In this document: positions 12,701 through 26,500 of the stretch, in pieces
How the letters are laid out: every line of letters starts with the position of its first letter
Position numbering within the stretch: position 1 is the first letter of the stretch
Source of the DNA: Auanema rhodensis
Lineage: Eukaryota > Nematoda > Chromadorea > Rhabditida > Rhabditidae
NCBI GenBank assembly: GCA_964057225.1
Contig: OZ059894.1
Location: 16,460,476-16,524,475, forward strand
Direction of reading: 5' to 3'
DNA: 64,000 bases
Notes under the pieces: model-generated
What the model saw: only the letters and a program-made list of their open reading frames with translations
What the model was told of the DNA's origin: nothing
The model's database searches: none
Made by a program: the position numbers and the translations under genes

Positions 12701-15700
12701 CAGAAATATATTGAGAATAGGCTAAGAAGATTGAAAAAGATTGCACCATGAACAAAGACATTGAATAGAATATTTGAGGATTTTTCATTTTTAAATGAAA
12801 GTTATTAGTAATAATATGCTATTTAATCTTCTGTGCTGCGATATACATAGATAGATTTATATAGCAAATATGCATGTTCAGTCGTAAAATTGCTGAAAAT
12901 GGGAGAATAAAAAAGGTGTATCGTATGAAAAAAAAAATTAGCCAGTCTTCTGATAAGATATTCATCAACAGAGAAAATATCTGATTGGTCTGCTGTTTAG
13001 TTTCCTACACACATACACACACTCGTTGCTAGGTAGGATTTAGCCTAGTCATGCTCTTCCCAATATTTTTCTGATTCGAACATTAATTCTAAAAACATCA
13101 GACGAACGTCATACTTAAGCAAATTAACTATCTTATAGTCTAATAGTGTATACAACAACCAAAAAAAAGACAAAACAATGAATAATAGACTTATCGGGAA
13201 CAACTGAATGAATATGTCTTTCATAAATCAGTTGCGCATTTCCTAGTTTAAGTAAGCTATTATAGAAATATTAAACATAAATAGCTCCTAACAAGCAGGT
13301 TATATCGTGAAGTGAAATTAGAGAGGAGGAAAGAATAAAGTATTGAGCTGAATATGGAGAGGGTGGGAGGGTAAGGGAGACTGATGAAGTAAAGAGCGCC
13401 TATTGAGGTTATTTAAAAATAAAGAAAATCAGAGAACAAAGATGAATGCGTGGAAAACAGAGAGAGAGCACAACATGGATAGCAACATGCAAGACATAGT
13501 AAAGGAGAGAGGGAGGAGAGGGAGAGGGGAGGGGAGGGCGATGAGAGAAAATGAGGAATTCAGTGTAAATGAGCACCTACATATAGGCCGGATGACGATG
13601 ATGGTGCTACTAGACGTCTTCTACTGGCCATAAATACTAGGCTTCAGCTCCCTTGTAGCCTATCTCCTTTTACTATTTAATTATCCTTCGTCGAGTCGTG
13701 GGCCGCCCGTCTTCTCTCTCCTCCCAACATCACCCTTTTGCTAGCATACATCGTATACTTCTGAGCTATTATGGAATAGATGAGAGACTTGGCAATAGAT
13801 GGAAGTCCGGAAAAGATAAACTAGCGACTAAAAACCAGAAGAAACAAGAAAGTAATTCAGTTAGTAATTTGTTTAAATTGAGAAGCAATTTTCAGAGGAA
13901 TTCAAGAAAGCGGGTATAGTCATACGTTAATTCTATTTCGCATAAGATGATCAATTATTATTTTAATTTCTATTATTATTTTGAATTGTTCGAACATATT
14001 CCTAAAAAGCACAACTAACCTTGAACATACAAATCCAAAATTGGCAATCCATTAAAGTTGATTCCAGAAATCTCTCCGTGAAAAGGGTCATATAGACGAA
14101 TATCATTACTTCGAGTATATCTGAATGATTGATAAAGCTTATCAATAAACACTATTATATACCGAGTTTGATCAGTTTTCTGTAGATGAAGAGTATTCAT
14201 AGATGATCCAATGAGTAATCTCCAATGCATATTTAACGTTGTCAATTCAATACCTTCTAAAAATATTCACATAATTAAAATATTAAATATAATTAAACCT
14301 TTAGGTGCATATCGAACTGGACTAGAATTATCTAATTGAAGAGTTACATTGTATTCATAACGGAATAATTTAACAGTATGTAGTTTCCCATCATTGACAG
14401 TTTTCGATAAAACACCAAAATGATGTTGACCACTTCCGAGATCAAATCTCAGATGTAGTATTCCTTCATCCTGTAATTAATAGAATATGATTTGATTGAT
14501 ATTAAAAGAAAGTTTCAAACAATATAAAGTGTGAAGAAATCGGGTTCTGCCGATGATTCAACAGAAAACAATACTCCTGATAATTCTTTTGTACTGAATG
14601 CTATAACCATGAAGTCTTTAGATGTGCTTGGCATTTCTCCGGGTGGATACTCATAGTAGATACCAGATGCTTCCCCATTGAAGGAAAATGTGGTTGCAGC
14701 TTCAAAAAGCAGTTTAGTTACATTTCGAAAATAAAACAGAATTACGTTGACTGCATTTTGGTCCAGCATATCCGGATAGAGTGCAATCACAAAATATGTT
14801 GGTCCATCGTTGTATACATCGACCACCATTCGAACAAGCAAAAGGTGAGCATCGTGATACAGGTCCTAAACAATCTCAATTACATAATGCTAAGCAGAAG
14901 TGTATAATATTGCAGTTCTAAACAACATTCAATGATATTAGATGCATTGAGACAAGTGATAGTGAGGAAAAAAGCAGTGAAATTACAGCCAAGAAAAAGA
15001 ATAAGAAAAAATTTCGGAGAATTGCAGAAGTAGTAATATAGAGCATAACTTGTATACATATATATTATATATACATATTTAGTTATACTCGTGAATATAG
15101 ATATACATTTATAAATCTACATTATATCTAGTTTACCTATAGTTTTATAATTATGTCTTAGATGATGACTAGCTGTAAAAGAAGTAATTTCCTCATTCAG
15201 AAGGAAATATTATAAATATTATAGTTGAAAGATAGCATATTTTGATTCAAAAATATATGTATATGTATGTATATGAATTACCGTTGCAACCCTTTGCGAT
15301 ACTATGCATTGAATTAGCTTCTTCCATTATATCTATCAAACGATCATTCAGACGCAAAGTTGAAATACAACCACGAAAACCAGTAGCTGACAGAGCACCA
15401 TGAGCAGCTAAAGATGGCGGAATGCCTCCTATAATAAATAATATAAATATATATTCACATAATTTAGCTGAGACCTAAAACAGCTGGACCAGTTGGAACA
15501 AATATGGAGCTTGCAGCAGTGTTATTCATAGGAATCGATGATGTTGTGTTATCAATAAGAAGCACATGTTCCATAGTATCAGGATTCTACAGCAACTTAA
15601 GTTTTAAAAAAGCATAAAATGTTGTTATTTACCTGATATACAAGTACAGTATGCCATCTCATGTCACTTAGATGTTGCTTATTTGAAAGTCTTGGAGATG

Positions 15701-18700
15701 TAATTGAACCTTCAGTTTTACCAAATCGAAAAGAGTATCGAACTCTAGAAACAGAATGACACTATCATGATTGAAATTATGCAAACCTGGCATTAACTAG
15801 TTGGATTGTCATGAAGTTAGGTGAATTAACTGGCAAATATGCAAATAGTAAAGACATTCTAACAAGAGTTTGAAATTTAAATGAAACCCGAAAATGACCC
15901 GTTAGTGAAGATATCTGAATCAAAATAATAATTATGTGTATATAAATTATTATAAAATACTTTATCTGAACTAAAAGAAACGAAACCCGTTGAGTTTGTG
16001 AATGAAACCGACAATTGTTTTGATTTTCTGAAAGAAGCAAATACTTTTAAAATTATTAAAACCTGAAAACTACATGTTTCGAAGTCCCTTATTCTCTTTA
16101 CTCGATTTTCCTTCTTTTCGAATTTTATTCAATAAATCGATGCTATTAAAATTCTGAAAAAAAGGAAAAACTATATTGAAAATACATATGGAGGTGATTT
16201 TACTAATTGACTAATATGCCCTTTAAAAGGTGATTGAATACGATCATCAGGTTTGAACGATCGTGCTCCAACGACTTCATCTATTTCTATTACAAGTGAA
16301 GAATTTAAGGTATCTGAATATATATATATTGAATATACTAATTAACATTGAACATTCATACAGCTGCTTCCCCATTTTCCATCAAAGTGCAACAGCATAT
16401 GATTTCCTCGTCTTTTAACTTTGGCTGTATGCCATTTATTATCTGTAACTAGTTCTCCCCACATATGAACCTATAATCAATTTTATATATTATTTATAAT
16501 ATATTAACATACAGTTTTAGATGTAGATGTTTGTAATACAATATGTAGCATTCCATCTAATATGAATACAGATAGGAAATTTGAAGGATGTGCATTCGAA
16601 CGAGTTTCGAGAAGACAGCCACGCATTTGGTCGGTCTGATAAACAATTAGATAATTTCATTACAAACAAAAACTTTAATATTAACTTACTTTGAATCGAA
16701 CTTCAATATTTTCAGCTTCAGACATGGTAGATCGTGGGTATATGAACAGCATATTTTGTTCTCCGTCAATTGAATAAAACACCGGATCTGATTCGAAAAG
16801 TATTTAGGTTGAAACATATATGACAGATATACCAGCATTACAAGTTGGTCCAACCATGCTTGTTTGGGTACAATCACATTTGAAGGATAATGTTCCAGAA
16901 ACGCATTTTCCATAGTTATGACATGGATTAGGTGAACAGTTATCCTTTCGTGTTGGACATCCCAGAGAAACACCTATTCAAGTTTGTAACAACAAAAGCT
17001 TCTAAAGCTTACCTGTTGTATTAGAACTTTCAAAAGCTGATGCGATCTTGGCACTAATTCCATTAAGACGAACATTCTTGATACAACCAATAAAAGACTA
17101 TAAATAGAATAATTATATTTTTCTCTTAACGTTTAACAATTACTTTTCGTAAAGATATGGACCAAATTGATGAAGGATATATGAAATTGGACGGAGGTAA
17201 GCCACCAATCAAGAGTGGATCAACTATATTTAGTATTCATTAATTTATGTTAATAATGATACGAATAACTCACCAACATCCAAATTTGCTGATGTTCCAG
17301 GAGTATTGAAATCAGTCTTATGACTATTTACAATAATCTTTCCTTGTCTTCTTATTCGTTCCATATAAACAAAATTCCAATCATTTGTATCAGTCAAACG
17401 TTTGAATGTAGTTTGTAAACGTATTGATCCTGCTCCAAGATCTATTATCATGTACAGATGACCATCAATCAGTTCAAAAGCTAAATACTCGGAAGAATTG
17501 TCAATCATTGAGCTTAATAAAAATATTAAGCCATCAGGCTCAGTTGAACGAAAATGGAAAGCTGTAAAAAAAGATATTTATTATATCTTTCATAAAGTAT
17601 AACTAACATATACTTCCACCTTTAGCATCACCTGTCCATTTAGGTAACACGAGAGGGCTTGAGCCTGAATGAAACGATAATACATCGGCTGGTTGTGCAG
17701 GATTTTTGCATGAAAAAGATAAATCTCCTCCTAAATAAGAATAAAAATATAAATACTATATAGGTAATATACCTGTTCTTATAATGCTATCACCATAACC
17801 TTCATCAGCCAAGCTTACAAAGTTTATGCGTAAAGAATCAGCAGCATATTGAACCTGTTAACTATAATTAGTCAATTGTAAACAAACTATAACTAACCAT
17901 CTTCAAACATCCTCTAAATGGAACCCTATTTACATTTTTGATATCATTATCCTTTGGAATTCCCCCAACATATACGAATGAATTATAAATCCAATCCATT
18001 TCAGGAGCATACTGTCGAATTTGATCTTTCTGGTCATCGACTCGTAGTCTCATCTAGAACAAATGATATTCTTCCGTCAAACAACAAACCCAGAAGCCAG
18101 AACATCATATTTTCAATCATCATATCAGAATATCATGCACTTTGAACACAGGGATGAAAACCAATAAAGGAAAAAAAACAAAATGAAAGCTGGAGAAAAA
18201 GCGTTAAGCCACACCCTCCACCGTATTCGAAACGTGAAACGATGGACCGTTAGTAAGTAATAGGAGAAGCGAAGAACTGATTGAAACAAAAAAAAGGAGG
18301 AGAGGAAATTCAATGCAATGGGTCATAACTTACATGAACTGCTGCTGTCTTTTCAGAATGCTAAAGAAGGTAACATGGTTAGAATACAACAACAACAAGC
18401 AGAGGGAAAAAACGTTAGAGCTTTAGAATGAGTTATTAAAGTTGAATAACATTCTTTTATAGGAACTATGCTATAAATTATAATGCAATATAATTATAAT
18501 ATTATTTATGTGATTACTGATTAGGAAATCACAAATATAATTAATATATGTTTATAAAAGTTATTAGAACTATTGATTTTAAACTCACAATTTGTAGAGT
18601 CCTCTCCAATGTTACTGTATGCCATGTATCGTCATCATAACGTTCTGCTGGAAATTTATTGAAAAGCCGGATTATTCTAACATCTGTTCCTTCGAGTTTT

Positions 18701-20560
18701 GAAGCAGCTATCATAGCTCCATTTTCTAATGTTAATAGAAAATAACTCTTAAAATATAATTTGGTAATTCGGAAATAATTTTTTCATTATTTCAACCTTT
18801 TCGTCTCCGGCAAAGAATATAATAGCTGTTCCATGAACAGTTTTGAATGATAACGTGATATTCTCAGATTTAGTTCGAATAATCGCTGATATGTTTTTTG
18901 AAACATCGTATCCAATCCATTCTTGGCCACTGAATGTCAGCTCAGCATCAGTTTTTTCTTAATATGATAAATAAATAATAATTAAGACTAGATATCGTTA
19001 CCTATATCACAGAATTTTCCTTCGTGATCACTGTTAGAACAATCACATTGTGGCCCTTCATTAGTTGAGAAACACGTTCCAAAATTTTGACATTCAAATA
19101 CTTCTCTTGATGATACCTAAAATACAATAACATTATAATTTAATAATTAAATTGAATAATCGTACGCCTGAAGGACGACAATAGTTGTCATCTGTATGCC
19201 TGATTCCTTGTCCATCGATGAGCTGCGGTGATGTTTCGCCTAAACAAAAGTTAAGATAATCACAACCGCTGCTGGTAGATTTGAAATTAAAAATGAAATG
19301 TAAAAAACACATAGTAAATCGCGTAATTCATTAGCATATTACGTTAATTATAAATATAATTATGAAAGTACCAATAATCAATATTATAATACTACTATAT
19401 TAGCATATAATTAAACAAATTATATTCTTTACCTTGAGGATATAATCTATATACTAGATTACGAATATTTGCAGCTAAATGTATGGAAAAACGACGTAAG
19501 GGTGATGATAATCGGGGAAGAAGATGTATATCCTATAAATATCAAGTATATCTTTAAATAGAATTATTTTATAATCAAAAAACATACAGCTGGAATACCG
19601 CCAACAAATACATCAGAATTCTTATGAATATTTCCAAAAACAAAACTACGTTGGTTGAGAATTTTAAAAACTAGCGTAAAATCTAGTTCTAGTTTTACAT
19701 TTTCGAAACTCTGAAATAGGTTCTAAGTGAATTTCAAATTTATTTTAACTTATAAGACCTGATGCAGTCTTAACGTGTGCCACCTATCATCATCAACTCT
19801 GATTTCATCTATTCGAATAGTTGTAACTGGACGTTGGTGCCGGAAGTCATTTGAGTTGTCTCCCAACCTAAAGATCAAATGTTATCTATCAAAAAATCAT
19901 GAAAATAATACCTAAAATCGAGCTGAATATGCCCATCATTTATCGAAATAGCATAGAAATTTCCATTCACCCCACTGTCATCAGTGTATAGAATAAGTCC
20001 ATTTGATTGTCGAGTTTTGAGCTCTAGTGACAGAGAATTTTCGTATGAATGTGCCCACTTGGGATACCTAGAACAAAAAAGTTTCAAAAGAGTAACACCA
20101 TGAACTCATCCATATTTTAAGTTTTGTTCGGCTCAAAGTTCGATATGCTGTTAGCATGACCAGATAAAAGAGTCCGCCTTCATATATCTTTTTATATTTG
20201 AGATAATATAGTATGTACTTTACATCATTTTCAGTTTTAAAATATATAACCATCAGAATGTTCAAGAATGAACGTTCAGAAGTTTTTTTTTGTTTAATGA
20301 CTGACGTGAGAGTTCAAAACGAAAGAACTTAGAAAATCAGAAATTCGCTTTGCATAACTTAAATTTTCTCCTTTCTATAGAATCTACGTCAAAATCTCAA
20401 AGTTCATTAAGCGTTTGATGGACGAAAAAATAATGAGCCGAGAGACACACCTAGCATACGAATCGGGAGCTCCAGACAAGATTATTGATGTGGCCAAATG
20501 GAATTGTAAAAAGAAAAAAACTATGGTGAATAGGCCAGGATCAAATATATTGTGAAGCAT
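6751..20560 (-). CDS. nrx-1: alpha-neurexin, 3' end not found (probably runs out of the window)
   Basis: Presynaptic adhesion receptor, recognised by full alpha-neurexin order. Exon 1 (20451-20560) encodes a signal peptide and joins in phase to LamG1 (about 19433-20069, R-Y-P-K-W...LELKTR..GLILY). EGF1 follows (19002-19230), then LamG2 (about 17897-18960), LamG3 (about 17014-17720), EGF2 (16833-16973), LamG4 and LamG5 (about 15281-16800), EGF3 (about 14746-14864) and LamG6 (14020-14699, Y-P-P-G-E-M-P-S-T-S-K-D). About 30 small exons make up this part. LamG6 ends in phase 1, matching a stalk exon 6.46 kb away (7461-7558). The next exon (6751-6841) carries two cysteines nine residues apart, like the stalk cysteine loop of vertebrate neurexins. 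It ends at a good donor (phase 1), but no transmembrane or PDZ-ligand exon was recognised to its left, so the gene is treated as incomplete. A TTTACAG acceptor lies five bases before the ATG. Some internal exon limits are uncertain. Confidence 0.93.
7804..7830. repeat. (ATT)n microsatellite
   Basis: Tandem ATT units inside the large neurexin intron. Confidence 0.8.
8308..8526 (+). other. weak open frame, doubtful coding
   Basis: A 72-codon lysine-rich frame opening on TTG, with an internal ATG at 8374. After its stop a TTGTAG acceptor-like site leads to a second open stretch (about 8527-8600) reading E-A-Q-R-M-I-L-L-T-G-E-E-L-E-Y-L before a stop. The pair could be two exons of a small antisense gene inside the neurexin intron, or chance. 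I recognise no family. Confidence 0.18.
10167..10388 (-). CDS. possible small two-helix membrane protein inside the neurexin intron
   Basis: Single 73-codon frame with a true ATG (10386-10388). The first 33 residues are hydrophilic (S-S-G-K-Q-R-M-K-D-S-I-E-S-K-L-W). Two hydrophobic stretches follow, about residues 34-50 and 54-70, with a short lysine-containing break. Local base composition is less AT-rich than the DNA around it. There is no clear splice acceptor before the ATG. Its available donors are weak, and the phase-2 one does not match the next neurexin exon, so it does not fit as an alternative neurexin first exon. It may be a small independent gene, a remnant, or chance. No family recognised. 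Confidence 0.3.
   Translation of the reverse strand: MNFSQLAPSKGSTTEKLSSGKQRMKDSIESKLWGYVTLLSTAFIFLTNVFIIKSFFYCFLVLSITLVSPKYFL
14746..14864 (-). other. EGF3 exon of the neurexin gene
   Basis: On the minus strand one frame reads C-S-P-F-A-C-S-N-G-G-R-C, then F-C-D-C-T-L-S-G-Y-A-G-P-K-C, a six-cysteine EGF module. A separate frame is open straight across this exon, the next intron (about 14700-14745) and the start of LamG6, so a naive ORF reading hides the EGF. Splicing out the roughly 46 bp intron restores EGF3 followed by LamG6. Confidence 0.85.
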
Positions 20561-23500
20561 GACATCTGTAAAGAAAGAGCATTAATATAAAACATAAATA
20601 TGTGAAAAATTAAAGAAATAATATAATAAAAATGAATAAACATGCTCAAAATAGGAGAAATTGACGTACAAGAAGTGAACTATGAAGCACTTTTTAAGAA
20701 CATAAGAGTCGATAAGAATTAAATTATAAGCAAAAAAATAAAAAATACAAAAAACTGTGATCAATATGAGCTAATAATAGAAAAACTTTTTGTATTGGGG
20801 AGCAGAATAGAGGCTCGAAGTTTCTCGCGTTTAGCTTGAGAAACGTTATGGACTTTCGCGGCTTTTATTCAAAAGATATTTTTGAATGAAGTCACTATTC
20901 TCGTGTGGATCTAATAGTTACCTTCATTGTAGCTAGAAACATTGAAGAACTTAGAAAGAAAGCACGAATAAGAGCGCAAAATGAAAAATTTCTTCGAATC
21001 AGGTGAATAGAAGAAGCACTCGTTCTGGCAAGCTTAGCTCAAATGAGTGCCACATTTTTCTTCCACAATAGGTATTCTTTTTGTATCTATCTTGACAGAA
21101 ATGCTCATGATTCAGCTAAAGTTAACAACAAAATTGAAATGAAGCCGAAAATAGTTGAACAAGCCTGCAAAATTTCAGTTCTATCAGTTCTAGAATCCAA
21201 TTGGGCTCTATTTTAAACGAAGTCGTTTCATGAACAACGTCTTTTAGGTTGAAACTACTTTATGAAAAGTACATGAAAAAACAGCTGGAAAGACATAGAA
21301 TTCAGTTAAAATAGGTTTTTAAGTGAGAACTCAGGCGTTTTCTGTTATTGTACGTTCGTGGAAAAGCTTTATGACAAAAACCACTTAAACGACTTCCCAC
21401 AACGAATTACAAAGACAGATGAATGAGTTCAAGAAGATGTAATGACAGAACAAAGCATAATATTTGAAAACATTACATTAAAAATAAAATATTACCAAGA
21501 TTAAAAATGATTGAAATAAAACAATTTTATATGTGAAGCATACGAACGCAACGAGTTAAAAAAAAAGGTAAAACAGCGATGTTACATCACTTTAATGGAT
21601 ATAATATATGGAAATGTAAATTGCAATAAAGAAGAAAGGTATAATATATTCATATTTTAAATAAAAAGCTTTAGATTGGTTGAAAATGAAAGGAAAACAG
21701 CTAATATATAGTATAGTATAGTGTATATAATATATAGATATATATCGAGATATAACTATATATAACTATATATATATACTTCAGAAATAGTTAACACTAC
21801 ATACTACATATGAAGCAGATGCTTCAAGAAAGAAGCCGAACGATGAATAAAGAGAGAAATACACAGTAAAGGATGTTAATCAAATTTGTGAAAAAAAAGC
21901 TTTAATATAATGACACAAAAGATGAGGAAGCAAAAATGAAAATTTTATATTTTTAGAAAAAATGGCTAATGATCAGAAAAAATTTAAAAAATGAGGTAGA
22001 AGCTTTGTGAAGTCGAATAACGAGACGAAGATTTGAAAATTTACGTCATATTTACAGTTGTTGGAGGCTTTGAAAGAGATGTCACAACGCTAAGAAAACG
22101 GAATAGTGATATATGGAAAGGATATACTTGATCCATTCATCAAAAAAGCAATGGATATAGGGGAAAAGAGGGAAGTATTTGTTGCGCATTGATATTTTAT
22201 ATATATTTTATAGAAATATCTATTTGTAAATTTTTAAATGGAATATGAGTCAGGAACTTATCCAAGTTTACGGATGAGTAGGAGATGGATGAGGAGCTGA
22301 AGTCAAATGTATGTTGAAGTCTAGCTGTTACTCAAAATCCATGGCAGAACGAAAATATGATATTGATGGCAAATACATAGGTTGGATTTTTTTCAAACGA
22401 AATTGGAGCATTGTGAAAAAACTATGAAAAAGCTGTATGGAATAAGTTACGAAGTGTGATGCCATCCAGAAGATGGAGAGCAAAGGCAATAGGTCTCAAT
22501 CAAATAAATGATTTCATAATGGGCATCCTGCCAAGCCCGGAACAAATAAGAAAATAAAAATATGAAAATAAAAATATTTACAAATATCATGAACAATTTT
22601 AAATGTCCAGCTTATTTTCTTTCGGAAGAAAAGAATTGGTCTCAAATCCTGAGTCATGAAAGAATAATTACTTCTGACACGACAAGATGGCTTTTCGCAA
22701 ATTAGCAAATGCTGACTCCAGTTGTCAGAACATCTTCTTTCATAGATTTGGCAAAAAAATTGGAAGAAAGTAAATACAGCTTTTAGAAGTAAATAACGGA
22801 TGAAGCTCGTTAAGTTAAATGAATACCCTGACAGTGGATTACATGAGTATCACCTAGGACAAGCGGGGTGGCTTGTACATAATGAGCTGAGCAACTAGAT
22901 TCCAATGGTCAGTTAGTTTATCTTGTCGTCAACGTCTGAGCATGGAAATGAGCTGCTATCGAATGAACAATATAGTACGCTTGACTAGTTAACGAACAGC
23001 TCGTCTTCAAGGAACACAATGCTGAAGAAGAATAGGTAGACAAGATTCAACACACATTTTTGCAGAAATGCTGAATTAAATATATAATCACGCTAATAAT
23101 GCTGTATAATAAGAATATACAAAATCTTTCTGAATATAAAAACAAAACAAAAATAAGAAAAAAAATAATTAGAAAACGATGTGTACATATAAAGATCATT
23201 AAACATTTTTGAAGCAGTTATTCTGCTTCAAAATGCTCGAAAAGAAAAGAGCACGGAGTAAGTTCAATTTATTTTTTCTTGGTTTGATCTAAGAAAAGAC
23301 ATTTCTGCTAGCGTATCACACGAAGAAGACAGACAAAAGGGAAAAAAACTGAGAGCAATTGGAAAAACCAGCATGAATATAGACTCTACTAACTCGAGGA
23401 GCGTACAAAAACAAAAGTCACAACAATCATTCCATTGTCTTATTTTGTAGAAAAACCACTCAACTAAGAAGAAGAAACAGCTGAATATTCATAGAAACTA

Positions 23501-26500
23501 ATTAGTTGAACCGATTAGATCTCATTTTGATTTAACACAAGTAGAAATGATCGATTTAAATCTAGGCAATGGATTAACTTTTGTCCTTTGTGTCAAATAA
23601 CTTAAAAGTGATGACATGAATAAAAGGGGGGGGAGAAAGAGAAAGAGAAATAGAGAAAAGAGAGAGAGAGATTGAAAGCAAAAGCAAAGCTTGGAAATGT
23701 AGCAAGTTGAACTTTGATGGCTGATCTCCATAGGAGGGAAGATAAAAAGGGCAATTGTTCTTACAAAATGTTATGACTTCCTAACAAATACAGACCAGGA
23801 TTGTTAGGAAAAAAAAGATTAATGGTAAAATTGACCAGAGATTTGTTTACGAATTTTAAAGAGTTGAAAAACGGAAAAGCCTTAAGGCTCGTCAATTTCA
23901 GATTGGCCATAAAGAGAATGGCAACTTAAAGAAGCTCCGGAACTCTTCGAGTTACGAGGAAGTATCCCATGAACAAGAGAAAACAGTTAGAAACCTAAAA
24001 GCATATAGGATCACAACTCAAGTTGCCATGCTGAGTCACAACATATGAACAGGCTCACAACTACAATAAATATGGAAAAAAAACATGATTCTTCGAGTAT
24101 ATGGAATCAAAATATAAAAATCGTCAGTAAAAAACCAAGAAAAAGTTTGTTTGTTATACGGGATGAATACTTCTATGTGTTTTAGTAGCAAGCAATGGTT
24201 GACTAGCCATCCATAGCTGGTATCAGAGGGACGAATATAATTATAATAAGATGAGAACAATAACAAATTTCAGAAAGCCAATCAACAAAAATGGTCTACA
24301 TGAGCAAAGGAAAAAAGAAAGTAGGAACAAACGATAGTAGGAGGAAACTCTTCAAATTAGGCGAATGCGGTTCAACTTGGTTCAATGGCTCTGAAGATCG
24401 GAAAATTATCTGCTAATTAATCACATAGAATAGACGTCCAAGTACATAGAAGGAGCATTTGAACTAAACTAAATAGTAAATTGAGAAAACAATACGAATG
24501 ATGCGGAAACAAATTAATTCACTAACTGATTGAACCTTCGAAGTGCAAACACAAAGATTTCTCTGAAGCTTCAACACATGCATCTCGAGTAACAACACTA
24601 CTTCACGCCAAAATTGTGTTTAATACTAATTGTGTGATTAACGTCTAGTCAGATATGTTTCAGACACTGGAATTCATAGCTGTCTTTAACCCCTGGGACC
24701 ACAGTCAAAATAACAAAGTTTAGCTGAAAAAGGCAAAAAGGATGAGGAAAGAAAATTAGAAGAAAAGAAGATGAGGCCTGAGCCACATGGAATTCAACAG
24801 CAGCCATCATTCACACATACAAACTAATTCCAGTTCATTGCAAAAAAAAAGTGATAACAAAGAGGACGAATTCTTCGAAGGCTAGGCAATAAGTTGCAGA
24901 AAAACGATGACAAGACATATGATATATCGGCATGAACGGAGAAAAAATATAATTTTTTTCTGTTTGTTCTTTGATTTAACGAATTACACTTGTCAGAAAA
25001 AGTTTTCAAAGGCTACAAGAAAGTGAATTGTTCCAAAAGGACAAGAAGTTTTATTATATTCCTTTCCTTTCGTGTTAGTGAGCCATATTGAGATTTAAAA
25101 CTATCTCTAGTACAAAGCTCGTGGCTTAGTAGTGATAGCACAAAATAGTTGAAACCGTACTCTACGACAATGCTAAGTCTAAGTGTCTTCTGTGAAGTTT
25201 AGGAGTTTGAAGAAGTGGGAAGCAATAGTCACAAGTGGGAAATTTGATAAACTTCCAGAATATATTAGCATAGTACAAGTCAAGACAGAATGTTTACTGT
25301 TCATCTTGTTTTTTTAGATATCTTCAAGTGTTTAATGAATTGTATTATATAAATTTGCAGAGCAAAAAAAAATAAAATTTCAGATATAACGCAGCTCAAG
25401 ATGGTTATCTGATACCAAGTGCTGAGCTTTGTTGAAGTCATTTGTGGAGATACAGACTCTTGAAACGTTGTAACTTGACTAATGTCTTCGATGAAACACA
25501 AATGAATTGAATCTGCTATATCATACTTAATTCAAACTGGACAAAGCTGTGAGGAAGGAACATAGAAAGAGTGCTCGGTTGACTTAGGGATAAGGAGTCA
25601 AGATTGAGAATGTATACATCCTTCTGTCCATCTCTTTCCGCTCTTTTCCTAATAAATGCCTATTCAATGATACCCAAATTCCCTTGGGTTAACTGAACCT
25701 CCTTAATCTAGAAATAGTATTAGTGGTTGTGAGACGACAGAGACAATGCCATCTGATGAATGGACCATCAATGAAGATGATTATGTTTGACGCTCTACTA
25801 CCGACGCTGAGATTTTCCTTACAAGTTTTAAGTTCAATATATCAAAATTAGAACGATAAACTAATCAGTCTAAATCATGAGATTGTATTTGAAAAACAAT
25901 CTGTTTATCACAGGCGAACATCATTTTCTTCAAAAGAATCAGTATGTTCAATCTAAACATGAAGGATAAACATTTTTAAGATTTTTCTGATGTTAGAAAA
26001 GTCAACAAAAACATAAAAAAATTAAAAATAGGATAAGATTTTCTATTATCATCAAAAAAGTGATTATTAAAACCTATTGAAAAGAAAGACAACATAAAAA
26101 TATAAAATCAAAACGACAGGAAAATTTTAAAAATGAAGGTAATCATTTTCAACGGAAGCTAGGCCTAATTAGTTATTATCGTCAAGATGCCTTCTCGGCA
26201 GGCATTTCAGCTTCGAGAATAAACTGAATATTTCGGAAAAATTCCGATAGAATAGAACAACTTTAATAGAGCATTCACTATTGAAAGCGGAGAACAAACT
26301 TGTTAAGATAAATGAGACAGTCAGATTAGGATGAAACTGATCAACTACTGACACAAGATTGAACACATTAACCAAACTTCACAATGAAAGAAAGAAAGAA
26401 AGAAGACGAAGCTTAATCATGTAACTTAATAGTGGAACAGGTTACTCAAAAAGATACATTGTTCCTTCAAGACGAAGACTGCTTGTGTTTGGTAGAATGG

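Larger units (their letters stand above)
7559..14019 (-). other. giant neurexin intron (6.46 kb)
   Basis: Bounded by the LamG6 donor (plus strand AC at 14018-14019) and the phase-matched acceptor of stalk exon 7461-7558. AT-rich, with simple repeats such as (ATT)n at 7804-7830 and CT-rich DNA at 12306-12330. It contains weak open frames (see 8308-8526 and 10167-10388) but no recognisable gene. In vertebrates and in C. elegans, shorter neurexin isoforms start from internal promoters, so this intron is a natural place for one. I see no specific promoter motif. Confidence 0.7.

Noticed and set aside
13075-13090. GATTCGAAC string, like a reversed tRNA T-arm
   Set aside because: Flanks do not pair into a tRNA; one match to an 11-base box is not enough.
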